A stretch of DNA of 64,000 bases. It comes from an uncultured Bacteroidia bacterium (lineage in GTDB: Bacteria > Bacteroidota > Bacteroidia > Bacteroidales > UBA932). The position numbers and the translations under genes are program-made. Position 1 is the first letter of the stretch, and each line of letters begins with the position of its first letter. Positions 1 through 8,088 of the stretch are shown piece by piece. A model generated the notes under the pieces. That model was not told where the DNA came from and searched no databases. It saw only the letters and a list, made by a program, of their open reading frames with translations. Location of the stretch: the NCBI GenBank assembly GCA_902782225.1, contig CACZMF010000004.1:62001-126000 (forward strand), written 5' to 3'.

Positions 1-1713
1 TATACACAGTCTGCCTCCGAGCCCTTCAAGGTGGAGGTGACCGGCTCGATCGGCGGAAACACTGGCTCCAAGGAGTTCTCCTCCGTCCTTGCTTCCGGAA
101 AGAATGTTTTCGAGGCCGGCAAGGTGAAGAAGATCAAGCTCAACATCGATTCCATGGCAGCAGCCGGCAACGTCAACACGGTTGCCGAAGTGCTTTCCGG
201 AACAGTCGGTGAGGAATACACGCTCAACGGAGCCCAGGTGACTTCCGTCGTGGGCAGCTCCTATTTCGTGACCGACGCGACCGGCACCGTGATGTGCTAC
301 AAGAGCGGCCACGGTCTCGCCATAGGCGATATCGTGAATGTCCAGGGCAAGTCCATGGCGTACAATAACCTCGTTGAGTTGAGTAATCCGGTGGCTACCA
401 AGGTTTCCGGCGGCACCCGTTCCATCACCCCTGCCGTCTGGAGCACTTCCGACATGGTGGCCGCCTACGGCAACGCCCAGATCGCCTATGTCACATATGA
501 GACTGAGTTCACCGGCTCCCGCAATGCTCCTCTGACCGGGACCGATATCGTTCTCTACACGACCAACGCTTCCGGAGTCAGCATCAGCAAGGACAAGACC
601 TACAAGGTCACCGGCTACGTGTATGGCTGGATGGATTTTGAGAAGGACAGCAAGGTCACCAAGGAAGTCTGCATGTACGTCGAGACGGCCGAAGAGGTCA
701 CCGGCGGACAGACTGCCACCCTTGAGATCAGCCCCAAGAGCATGACCTTCGAGGCGGCCGGCGGCAGCAAGGAAGTGACCGTGACTTGCGACAACGAGAA
801 GTGGAGCTGGGGCCAGACCCCCGATTGGGCCACACTTACCCGCGAAGGCAACAAGGTGACCGTCACAGTCGCTGAAAACACCGGCGAAGAAAAGCGCGAG
901 GGCACAGTCACCTTCACCCACTCCAACGGCACCCTCTCAGCAGAACTTACGATTTCCCAGAAAGGGACTGCTGCCTCTGATAATATTTCCCTTTCTCCGG
1001 CATCATATACCTTTGATGCCGTGCCTGCCGGCCCTCTTGAGGTAACCGTTACATCCAACGCTGACGGATGGACATATGACGCTCCGACTGAAACCTGGAT
1101 TCATCTTTCGACCAATGGCAACACAGTAACTGTTACTGTCGATGAGAATACTGGCGATGCCAGAAATGTCACCGTAAAGTTCCACCACGCGAATGGGTCT
1201 CCCAATGCAAACCTGGTCATTAATCAGAGGGCAAAGAGTTCAGGGAACAAGGTGACCTATACAAAAGTAACTTCCGGAACTATCGGTACCGGAGATTACC
1301 TGATCGTTTGCGAGGATGCCGGCAAGGCCTTGGATGGCAGTCTGACCGATTATTCCAAGGCTAACAGCATGGATGTCACAATCAACGGCAATACTATAAC
1401 CGTCGATGAAGGGTCTGATATTCACTATGATGCGACATCAAAGACGATTGTGTCTGCAAGCGGCTTGTATATCGGAGCAAAGAGTAACAACAACAATGGT
1501 ATCTCGACCAGGAAGAGCGACCCTCAAGGTAGTAGTGCTATATATATCATAGATATTACCGTTTCCAATGGCGAGGCTTCTATAGGTTGTACTCTTGATG
1601 CCGGTTTCCACTCGCTGAAATACAACAATACAAATGACAGCGACTACTTCCGTTTTTACAAGCCAACATCCTCATTGGCGTCCAGCCCTCTGTCCATTTA
1701 CAAAAAGAACTAA
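1..1713 (+). CDS. BACON-domain surface protein, 5' end cut by window edge
   Basis: The frame is open to base 1, so the N-terminus and any signal peptide lie outside the window; the GTG at 31 is internal. The visible part starts with a beta-rich OB-fold-like stretch, followed by two BACON-type immunoglobulin-like repeats (about nt 720-965 and 975-1235), each with the family pattern S-P-x-S/x-F, an internal W near W-S-W/W-T-Y, and a closing I-S-Q-K or I-N-Q-R. A C-terminal beta-rich module resembles domains common at the ends of Bacteroidales secreted proteins. BACON domains usually bind carbohydrate or mucin-like ligands in surface proteins. No catalytic domain is visible. The last 350 bases are more AT-rich than the rest. 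Function beyond surface binding is unknown. Confidence 0.75.
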   Translation, partial: YTQSASEPFKVEVTGSIGGNTGSKEFSSVLASGKNVFEAGKVKKIKLNIDSMAAAGNVNTVAEVLSGTVGEEYTLNGAQVTSVVGSSYFVTDATGTVMCYKSGHGLAIGDIVNVQGKSMAYNNLVELSNPVATKVSGGTRSITPAVWSTSDMVAAYGNAQIAYVTYETEFTGSRNAPLTGTDIVLYTTNASGVSISKDKTYKVTGYVYGWMDFEKDSKVTKEVCMYVETAEEVTGGQTATLEISPKSMTFEAAGGSKEVTVTCDNEKWSWGQTPDWATLTREGNKVTVTVAENTGEEKREGTVTFTHSNGTLSAELTISQKGTAASDNISLSPASYTFDAVPAGPLEVTVTSNADGWTYDAPTETWIHLSTNGNTVTVTVDENTGDARNVTVKFHHANGSPNANLVINQRAKSSGNKVTYTKVTSGTIGTGDYLIVCEDAGKALDGSLTDYSKANSMDVTINGNTITVDEGSDIHYDATSKTIVSASGLYIGAKSNNNNGISTRKSDPQGSSAIYIIDITVSNGEASIGCTLDAGFHSLKYNNTNDSDYFRFYKPTSSLASSPLSIYKKN

Positions 1714-1739
1714 CTGTCAACTTCTAATCCTATAATCAT

Positions 1740-3020
1740 ATGGCCTATCAAAAAGTAACCACAACCTCCTACGGAGGCCGCCTCAAGAACGCTCTTCAGG
1801 GCGTTGGCGCAGGCTTTATCATGTTGATTGCCGGTACCATCCTCCTCTTCTGGAATGAAGGCCGCACAGTCAAGACCACAAGGATGCTCAAGGAAGCCCA
1901 GGGCGTCTGCATCGAATTGGGCGACATCCAGCAGATCGATGCAGAAAAGAACGGCAAGATGATCCACGCCAGCGGTTTTGCAGGCACCGAGGACATCCTT
2001 GCAGACGACGATTTCGACATCTCCCTCAATGCCGTGAAGCTCATCCGCAGCACCGAGTATTATCAGTGGGTCGAGCACACCAAGACCGAAACCAAAGACA
2101 AAGTCGGCGGCGGCCAGGAGACCATCACCACCTACACCTACAGCAAGGAGTGGGTCAGCAGCCCCGTCAACTCTTCTTCATTCGAGGATCCTTCCTACCG
2201 CGGTATCGACAACCAGGTGCTCCTCACCGTCGAAGACAAGACATGGCAGGCTGAGAACGTCCAGTTCGGCGCCTACGCCTTCCCCGAGGGCCTTATTTCC
2301 CAGATGAACAACACCCAGCCCCTGACGGTCGAGCTCAAAGATGAGGTCGTGAATAAATATGAGTCTGAATTCCACCGCGTTTTCGATGTGGCCAACACCG
2401 ACACGTTTATGCACCCCAAGGGAAATGTCCTCTACATAGGTCTCAATCCCAACAGCCCGAAGGTCGGTGACGTGCGTGTCACCTATCAGAAGGTCCTTCC
2501 CGGAGACGTGTCCATACTTGCCAAGGTCAACGGCAACACCTTCGAAAGATTCACGGCAAAGAACGGCTACGGCCTGATGACCCTTGTGGACGGCACCGTG
2601 GGCATGGATGAGATGTTCGCCAGCGAGCATTCCTCCAACAAGACCACCGCGTGGATCCTCCGCTTCATCGGTATCCTGCTGATATTCTTCGGCTTCAAGA
2701 ACATCTTCAACATCATCACCCAGCTCCTCAAGGTGCTTCCGTTCCTCGGCAATATCGCCAATCTCGGCGTCAACCTTGTGGCCGGTGTGCTGGCCTTCGC
2801 CTGGTCGCTGATCGTGATAGCGATCGCCTGGCTGTGGTACAGGCCCGTGCTCGGAATCATCCTGCTTGCCGCCGCCGGAGCCCTTATCTGGTTTCTCGGC
2901 AAGAAGAGCAAGGAAAAGAAAGCCCAGCTCGAGGCCGAAGCGGCTGCTGCACCCGTGCAGCCCGTTGCTCCCGCTCAGCCCGCTGCACCCGCTCCGGACA
3001 TCGATTCTCAGCCCGAATAG
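1740..3020 (+). CDS. TMEM43 family membrane protein
   Basis: The 426-residue product fits the TMEM43/LUMA family (formerly DUF1625). It has an N-terminal membrane segment (about residues 20-37, ending in FWNEGR, a family hallmark), a long soluble middle part, and a cluster of hydrophobic segments from about residue 305 to 390. The tail is charged (KKSKEKK) and then rich in Ala and Pro. Bacterial members have no assigned biochemical function; a role in membrane organisation is only inferred from the eukaryotic protein. It starts 26 bases after the BACON gene and is followed by a strong hairpin terminator, so the two genes may be cotranscribed. The ATG at 1740 gives the expected short cytoplasmic N-terminus. 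Confidence 0.8.
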   Translation: MAYQKVTTTSYGGRLKNALQGVGAGFIMLIAGTILLFWNEGRTVKTTRMLKEAQGVCIELGDIQQIDAEKNGKMIHASGFAGTEDILADDDFDISLNAVKLIRSTEYYQWVEHTKTETKDKVGGGQETITTYTYSKEWVSSPVNSSSFEDPSYRGIDNQVLLTVEDKTWQAENVQFGAYAFPEGLISQMNNTQPLTVELKDEVVNKYESEFHRVFDVANTDTFMHPKGNVLYIGLNPNSPKVGDVRVTYQKVLPGDVSILAKVNGNTFERFTAKNGYGLMTLVDGTVGMDEMFASEHSSNKTTAWILRFIGILLIFFGFKNIFNIITQLLKVLPFLGNIANLGVNLVAGVLAFAWSLIVIAIAWLWYRPVLGIILLAAAGALIWFLGKKSKEKKAQLEAEAAAAPVQPVAPAQPAAPAPDIDSQPE

Positions 3021-3040
3021 GGAGAGAGGACATAATAAAC

Positions 3041-3076
3041 AAAACCGGTCTGCCTGGAATGGCGGACCGGTTTTTT
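3041..3076. terminator. Bidirectional intrinsic terminator
   Basis: AAAACCGGTC and GACCGGTTTT arms form a long GC-rich stem, extended inside by GCC/GGC, with a T run on the right and an A-rich run on the left (T-rich on the minus strand). It can end transcription of the TMEM43 gene from the left and of tRNA-Gly from the right. Confidence 0.85.
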
Positions 3077-3080
3077 GTTG

Positions 3081-3151
3081 AGCAGGATAAGGGAGTCGAA
3101 CCCTCCTCCTTGGCTTGGGAAGCCAATGCACTACCGATGTGCTAATCCTGC
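3081..3151 (-). tRNA. tRNA-Gly (anticodon CCC)
   Basis: The minus strand folds as a standard 71-base cloverleaf. The acceptor stem is GCAGGAT/ATCCTGC, the D stem GCAC/GTGC, the anticodon stem TTGGC/GCCAA with loop TTCCCAA, the T stem GAGGG/CCCTT with loop TTCGACT, and the discriminator base is T. The anticodon CCC reads GGG glycine codons. No CCA is encoded, as is usual in Bacteroidota. Confidence 0.95.
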
Positions 3152-3161
3152 AACAGGTGTG

Positions 3162-3191
3162 CAAAGATACGAATTTTTTGTATCTTCGCAA
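3162..3191 (-). promoter_or_regulatory. Promoter of tRNA-Gly
   Basis: On the minus strand TTG (3191-3189), a 19-base spacer and TATCTTTG (3169-3162) match the Bacteroidota -33/-7 consensus. The -7 box ends 10 bases before the mature tRNA. It overlaps an inverted copy, TATCTTCG at 3181-3188 on the plus strand, which may serve the flippase gene. Confidence 0.75.
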
Positions 3192-3195
3192 GATA

Positions 3196-5529
3196 ATGCC
3201 GGAAATTTCAGAAAATAGCCGCCGCATCGCCCGCAACACCATCCTGCTGTATTTCAGGATGCTCCTGCTGATGGCCATAGGCCTCTACACGTCCCGCGTC
3301 GTGCTCCGGTCTCTCGGAATCGACGACTACGGGATCTACGGAGCGGTCGGGGGCGTGGTGATGCTGTTCACCGTCGTGACAAATTCCGTCTCGCAGTCGA
3401 TCAGCCGCTACATCACCTGGCATCTCGGTCTGGGACAGGCTGACAACCTCCACCGCGTATTCTCGACCGCGGTGCTGATGCAGCTGATTTTCTGCGTGTT
3501 GTTGCTCGTGCTCACTGAGACTGCCGGCCTGTGGTGGGTGAACCATAAGATGAATATTCCGCCGGGGCGCTATGAGGCCGCTGGCTGGGTGCTGCAGTGC
3601 TCGATGGGAGTGCTTATGGTCAGCCTGCTCAGCGTGCCCTACAACGCCACGATAATCTCCCATGAGCGTATGGACCTTTTCGCCTGGATCAGCCTGGGCG
3701 AGGCGGTCCTGAAGCTGGGCGTAGCCCTGCTGCTGGTCCTGTCGCCGGGCGACAAGCTGAAACTCTATGCAGTGCTGATGCTGGCGGTCGCGGTGCTGGT
3801 GCGGCTCACCTACGGCATCTGCTGCCGCCGCCTTTTCCCGGAGACCCGCGGCCGCATCGTCTTCGACCGCAAACTGCTGAAGGAAATGACTTCATTTGCC
3901 GGCTGGAACGTACTCGGCAGTGGCGCATACATAGTCAACACGCAGGGAGTCAACCAGTTGGTCAATATCTTCTTCGGAGTCGCCTTCAACGGAGCCCGCC
4001 ACGTGGCCCTGCAGGTGGAAAACATACTCAAGCAGTTTGTCTCCAATTTCCTGACTGCCCTGAATCCGCAGATCACCAAGTCGTATGCCGCATCCAACAA
4101 GGCCTACGCCTTCGAGCTTGTGGGCAAGGGCGTCAAGTACAGCGGCCTCATACTGCTGGCCCTCGGCCTGCCCCTGGTGCTGGAAGCGCCGGAGCTGCTG
4201 CGCCTGTGGCTCGGGGATGTGCCGGAGCACAGCGTGGTGTTCACCCGCCTCACGGTGCTGTGCCTGCTGGTGGACCTGATGCTGAATCCGCTCCTGACGC
4301 TGATTCAGGCGGACGGACGCATAAGGTCGTACTATATAGTCAGTTCCTCCGTTGCCCTGCTGTGCTTCGCCTCGTCGTGGGTGGCTTTTGCCGCGGGTGC
4401 TCCCGCTTTTGTCTCCTATCTGTTTTTCGCGTCTGCATATCTGCTTGTGGATGTGGTGAAGATAGTATTCGCCAGGCGTCTTGCCGGGTACACTTTCCGG
4501 GGTTTGGTCGATGATGCCCTGATGCCCCTGACGGCGACCGCCGTCGGAGTGTCGGGAGTGATGGTGCTCCTCCATCTCGTTGTTGCCGCTCCGCTCTGGC
4601 GGCTGCTGGCGGTGCTCTTCGCCGAGATGCTGATGCTTCCTTGCCTGTGCTGGGAATGCGCCATGACCAGGGGCGAGAGGGATTTCGTGCTCCGCAAGAT
4701 CGGCCGTTTCCTGCCGGACGGACTGTATCTTCGTATGAAATACAGGGTTATGATGGACCGCAGGCTCCATCTGTGCCGTCCCGGGACATTCAATGAGAAG
4801 ATACAGTGGCTGAAGATCCACGACCGCAGGCCGGAGTACACGGCGCTGGTGGACAAGGCAGCCGTCAAGGACTGGGTGGCCGGGCGCATCGGGGCTGAAT
4901 ATGTGATTCCGAACCTTGGCGTCTGGAGCAGCGCGAAGGACATAGACTTTGATTCTCTGCCGGAGCGTTTCGTGCTGAAATGCAACCACGACAGCGGCAG
5001 CGTGGTGATCTGCGACGGTTCTTCCGACCGCGATGCGGTCGTCCGCCGGCTGGAAGAGGCCCTTGGAAGGAATTACTCTTCCGTCGGACGCGAGTGGGCG
5101 TATAAGGGGGTAGAGCCCAAGGTGCTTGCGGAACCTATGCTGGACGATGGCAGCCCGGACGGGCTCACTGATTATAAATTCTTCTGTTTCAATGGGGAAC
5201 CGCGTTTCCTGTATGTGTCCAGAGGGCTGGATGACCATCGCACCGCTCATATCAGTTTCGCTTGGCCGGACTGGACCCCCGCTCCTTTCAGGCGCAGCGA
5301 CTATGAGCCTTTCGCCCAGTTGCCGCCGGCGCCTTCGAAGCTCGGGCTGATGATGGACCTGAGCCGCAGGCTTGCCGAAGGGATACGCTTCGTGCGGGTG
5401 GATTTCTACCAGGTGGGGGAGAAGGTGCTGTTCTCCGAAATGACCTTTTATCCCTGCGGCGGGTTCCTGCCCCTGGGAAGTTATGAACAGGACTGCCAGA
5501 TGGGTGATATGCTGAATCTTAAGCAATGA
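3196..5529 (+). CDS. Polysaccharide flippase fused to TupA-like ATP-grasp domain
   Basis: The product is 777 residues if it starts at ATG 3196 (MPEISENSRR). The longer frame from 3115 would run through the tRNA and is rejected. Residues 1 to about 490 are a multi-pass Wzx/MATE-like lipid-linked oligosaccharide flippase, with repeated hydrophobic helices and the N-terminal motif RIARNTILLYFRM. From about residue 505 a soluble domain follows with the TupA-like ATP-grasp signature (PGTFNEKIQWLKI, FVLKCNHDSGS, DYKFFCFNGEPR). Such domains occur in polysaccharide-building enzymes that modify glycans in an ATP-dependent way. The two activities are normally separate proteins, so this is an export plus modification fusion by inference. 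The stop overlaps the next start as ATGA. Confidence 0.85.
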   Translation: MPEISENSRRIARNTILLYFRMLLLMAIGLYTSRVVLRSLGIDDYGIYGAVGGVVMLFTVVTNSVSQSISRYITWHLGLGQADNLHRVFSTAVLMQLIFCVLLLVLTETAGLWWVNHKMNIPPGRYEAAGWVLQCSMGVLMVSLLSVPYNATIISHERMDLFAWISLGEAVLKLGVALLLVLSPGDKLKLYAVLMLAVAVLVRLTYGICCRRLFPETRGRIVFDRKLLKEMTSFAGWNVLGSGAYIVNTQGVNQLVNIFFGVAFNGARHVALQVENILKQFVSNFLTALNPQITKSYAASNKAYAFELVGKGVKYSGLILLALGLPLVLEAPELLRLWLGDVPEHSVVFTRLTVLCLLVDLMLNPLLTLIQADGRIRSYYIVSSSVALLCFASSWVAFAAGAPAFVSYLFFASAYLLVDVVKIVFARRLAGYTFRGLVDDALMPLTATAVGVSGVMVLLHLVVAAPLWRLLAVLFAEMLMLPCLCWECAMTRGERDFVLRKIGRFLPDGLYLRMKYRVMMDRRLHLCRPGTFNEKIQWLKIHDRRPEYTALVDKAAVKDWVAGRIGAEYVIPNLGVWSSAKDIDFDSLPERFVLKCNHDSGSVVICDGSSDRDAVVRRLEEALGRNYSSVGREWAYKGVEPKVLAEPMLDDGSPDGLTDYKFFCFNGEPRFLYVSRGLDDHRTAHISFAWPDWTPAPFRRSDYEPFAQLPPAPSKLGLMMDLSRRLAEGIRFVRVDFYQVGEKVLFSEMTFYPCGGFLPLGSYEQDCQMGDMLNLKQ

Positions 5530-6284
5530 GCCGCTGGACCATATATACTGCAATCGTGGGGGACATCGACACTCTGGTGCAGCCCCGGGTCGTGGATTCC
5601 CGCTTCGACTACGTGTGCTTCGTGCGCCGCGGAAGCGGACGGCAGGGCGTCTGGGAGCTAAGGGAAATCGGGGAGGACCTAGAGGACGACAGGATGCTGG
5701 CTCGTTACGCCAAGCTGCATCCCTGCGAACTGCTGCCGGACTGCGAATGGAGCCTCTGGATGGACGGCAACCTCGTGCCGCGTACGGCAGCGTTCTATGA
5801 TCTGGTCGCGGATTGCATTGCGGAAGGGACGCCCCTGCGCACATTTGTGCACCCCTACCGCGACTGCACCTACGAAGAGGCGTATGCCTGTGTCGCTGCA
5901 GGCAAGGAGAGCTTCGGAACGGCCATGAAGGTGGTCCGGTATCTTGAGAGGGAAGGATTTCCGCGCCACTGCGGACTATGCGAAACAAGCCTCCTGCTGC
6001 GCTCGCATAAGGATTTGAAAGTGAGGATGTTGAATGTGCTCTGGTGGCAGATGCTCCAGAATCTCTCGAAGCGGGACCAGCTCAGCTTCATCTACTGCGT
6101 ACGCAGAGTGGGACTGAATTGGAAGCCGATTCTGCCGGCGGGCACGAATATGCGGTCCTGTGAGCAACTGGACTACATCCACCACGACCGCCGGCCATCC
6201 CGGCCGTGGCTGGTCAAAAAGTGGTACGACGGCAGGCGCCGGATTGAGAAGTGGCTGCTGCGCAGGAAAGTGGATTCTATTTGA
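5526..6284 (+). CDS. DUF616/TOD1-MUCI70-type glycosyltransferase
   Basis: The 252-residue soluble protein matches the DUF616 (TOD1/MUCI70) glycosyltransferase-like family: it opens with IYTAIVGDID, continues with FDYVCFVRRG, and has the acidic sugar-nucleotide motif SLWMDGNLVP, followed by HPYRDCTYEEA. These proteins act in surface glycan assembly; donor and acceptor are unknown. It overlaps the flippase gene by 4 bases, so the two are translationally coupled and probably work on the same glycan. Its 3' end overlaps the convergent glycosyltransferase gene by 8 bases. Confidence 0.8.
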   Translation: MSRWTIYTAIVGDIDTLVQPRVVDSRFDYVCFVRRGSGRQGVWELREIGEDLEDDRMLARYAKLHPCELLPDCEWSLWMDGNLVPRTAAFYDLVADCIAEGTPLRTFVHPYRDCTYEEAYACVAAGKESFGTAMKVVRYLEREGFPRHCGLCETSLLLRSHKDLKVRMLNVLWWQMLQNLSKRDQLSFIYCVRRVGLNWKPILPAGTNMRSCEQLDYIHHDRRPSRPWLVKKWYDGRRRIEKWLLRRKVDSI

Positions 6285-7137
6285 GGAAGGCTCCCGCCTT
6301 GCGGCTCTGCTTGCGCAGGCGTATCAGTTCCGGATAGCGTTTCCAGAGTGTGCCGATGAAGCGCAGGGGCGCTTTGTCCAGGTGCAGCAGGCTGATGCCC
6401 AGCAGGCGGAGCGGCTCGCCCAGCAGGCGAAGCAGCAGGCCTCTTTTCGGGCTACTCACGTGGACTACTGAAGCGTTGCATTTCAGGAACATACGCCTTT
6501 CCGGTGTGCTTGGCCTGTCGGCTCTGTCGTGGACGGCCTTAGCTTCGGGCACCACTCCGCAGGAATATCCGAACCAGCGGGCTCGGTCGATGTAATTGTC
6601 ATCCTCGCCGTAAAGCGTGAAAGCGGGGGAGAAGCCTCCGGTCTCCATCAGGCAGCCCCTGCTCACCATCCAATGGGCGGCCATCACGAAGGGCACTTCG
6701 ACGACAGTCTCGCCTTTGTGCCTGCGGATGAAGCGTTTGCAGCGTTTTGCGAACTGCTTGTCCATTTTCCGGCCGGAGGCGTCGTTCTGGACGGGGCTGA
6801 GTATGCCGTAGCGGCTGTATTCGAAGCCCTTGAGCAGTTTCTCTATCGTGTCCGGCTCCAGCCAGGCGTCCTGGTTGAGAAGATAGACGTAGAAATAGCC
6901 TTCTTCGATCGCCAGTTTCATACCTATGTTGTTGGCGGCACCGAATCCTATGTTGGAATTGTTGGCCACCACCTGGACTCCGTGTTTCTGCAGCCATTCC
7001 ACGCTGCCGTCCGTGGAGCCGTTGTCGATGGCGATGATGTCGGCCTGGACGGTGGAGGAACGCACCGAGGAGATGCACTTTTCGAGCCAGCGCATCCCGT
7101 TGAAAGTCACGATGATGACGAGGATTTCAGAGTTCAT
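6277..7137 (-). CDS. Family 2 glycosyltransferase
   Basis: The 286-residue protein has the GT-A fold of GT2 enzymes. It starts with ILVIIVTFNG, followed by IAIDNGSTDGS, the NNSNIGFGAANNIG segment typical of rhamnosyltransferase-like members, LNQDAWLEPD (DXD-like position) and GEDDNYIDRARWFG near the catalytic base. It probably adds a sugar to a cell-surface glycan; donor and acceptor cannot be told from sequence. It is the second gene of a two-gene minus-strand operon, overlapping the upstream GT2 gene by 11 bases. Confidence 0.88.
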   Translation of the reverse strand: MNSEILVIIVTFNGMRWLEKCISSVRSSTVQADIIAIDNGSTDGSVEWLQKHGVQVVANNSNIGFGAANNIGMKLAIEEGYFYVYLLNQDAWLEPDTIEKLLKGFEYSRYGILSPVQNDASGRKMDKQFAKRCKRFIRRHKGETVVEVPFVMAAHWMVSRGCLMETGGFSPAFTLYGEDDNYIDRARWFGYSCGVVPEAKAVHDRADRPSTPERRMFLKCNASVVHVSSPKRGLLLRLLGEPLRLLGISLLHLDKAPLRFIGTLWKRYPELIRLRKQSRKAGAFLK

Positions 7138-8032
7138 TGAAGTAGCGTATGAAGATTTCTTTTGGGCTCTTGCGGGTCCATATGCTGCGGGTTATGTGGC
7201 GGTAGGTGAGCAGCTCGGCCTTGTGGCCGAGGACGGCCGCTTTGATGCGCTTCCCCAATTCGGCAGTCCACACGCCAAGTCCCAGCAGGAAATAGCGGAG
7301 GGCGCTGCCGCCGCTGAAGAAAATCAGGCTGCCGCGCACTGCGCACGGGCGTATCGCCGGAGCGATCCGGGAGGCGGTGGTGCGCCATTTGTGCACCACG
7401 CAGGCGTCGGAGTCGCACCAGACCGAATAGCCGCGCCTGCGGGCCAGGGTGGAAAGGGCTATGTCTTCAGGGGTGAAATAATATGTTTCGTCGAACCATC
7501 CCAGCTCGCGGAAGATGCTGGTCTTGATCAGGAATGCGGCGCCGCTGATGTTGAAGGTCCTGAAAAGGCCGCTGCCGTTGTCGACGGGCTCCTTGTAGAG
7601 GTGCCACTGCTGGAGGACATAGTTGAGGGCAGGGTAGTCGGGCCTGCCGCAGAGCTGGAGGGTGCCGTCGGCGTTGAGCAGTTTCGGGCTCACTATTGCC
7701 GCATCTTCCGGCAGGCGGGAGAAATCTTCCAGCAGGCGGTCTATCGCGGGGCCGGGGAGCTCGGTGTCGTCGTTCAGCACGAAGCAATACTCGCCGCCGG
7801 CCTGCCTGAGGGCCAGGTTGTTATTCTCCGAAAAGCCGCTCAGTGAGTCGTTTACGATAAAGCGTACATAGGGGAATTCCTCCCGCATCGCTGACAGATT
7901 GTCAGCCGAAAAGCGGTATGCGACCACGAAAATCTCGCAATCGGCCGTGGTATGCTCTTTGATGCTTCGCAGGCACGGCCGGAGATTGTCGGGCCTGTTC
8001 ATACACACAATTATTATACTTACGGCGGGCAT
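7127..8032 (-). CDS. Family 2 glycosyltransferase
   Basis: The GT2 domain starts directly at the chosen ATG (MPAVSIIIVCMNRPDN), with SGFSENNNLALRQAGG, FVLNDDTELP (DXD-like) and the downstream W-F-D-E-x-Y-F-x-P-E-D motif common to GT2 rhamnosyltransferase-type proteins. A start at 8095 would add 21 unrelated residues and overlap secA, so 8032 is preferred. Length is then 301 residues. It lies in an operon with the next GT2 gene. A TACATTTG box ends 6 bases before this ATG, so the message may be leaderless. Confidence 0.87.
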   Translation of the reverse strand: MPAVSIIIVCMNRPDNLRPCLRSIKEHTTADCEIFVVAYRFSADNLSAMREEFPYVRFIVNDSLSGFSENNNLALRQAGGEYCFVLNDDTELPGPAIDRLLEDFSRLPEDAAIVSPKLLNADGTLQLCGRPDYPALNYVLQQWHLYKEPVDNGSGLFRTFNISGAAFLIKTSIFRELGWFDETYYFTPEDIALSTLARRRGYSVWCDSDACVVHKWRTTASRIAPAIRPCAVRGSLIFFSGGSALRYFLLGLGVWTAELGKRIKAAVLGHKAELLTYRHITRSIWTRKSPKEIFIRYFNEL

Positions 8033-8038
8033 AGCATA

Positions 8039-8046
8039 CAAATGTA
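8039..8046 (-). promoter_or_regulatory. -7 box of the GT2 operon
   Basis: TACATTTG on the minus strand fits TAnnTTTG. Only 6 bases separate it from the ATG at 8032. No good -33 TTG is seen at the normal spacing. Confidence 0.45.
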
Positions 8047-8058
8047 CGATTTTTTTAC

Positions 8059-8066
8059 TAATTTTG
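8059..8066 (+). promoter_or_regulatory. -7 box of secA
   Basis: TAATTTTG fits the Bacteroidota -7 consensus and lies 22 bases before the secA ATG, inside an AT-rich stretch between divergent genes. Confidence 0.5.
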
Positions 8067-8088
8067 CCCGATTTAGAACTTTTTAAGA

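Noticed and set aside
3115-3195. Longer N-terminus for the flippase
   Set aside because: It would be encoded by the tRNA-Gly gene and its promoter; ATG 3196 starts the family sequence.
3892-5988. 698-codon minus-strand open frame over the flippase and DUF616 genes
   Set aside because: It is antisense to two well-supported genes and has Arg/Pro/His-rich composition without domains, the usual result of GC-rich third positions.
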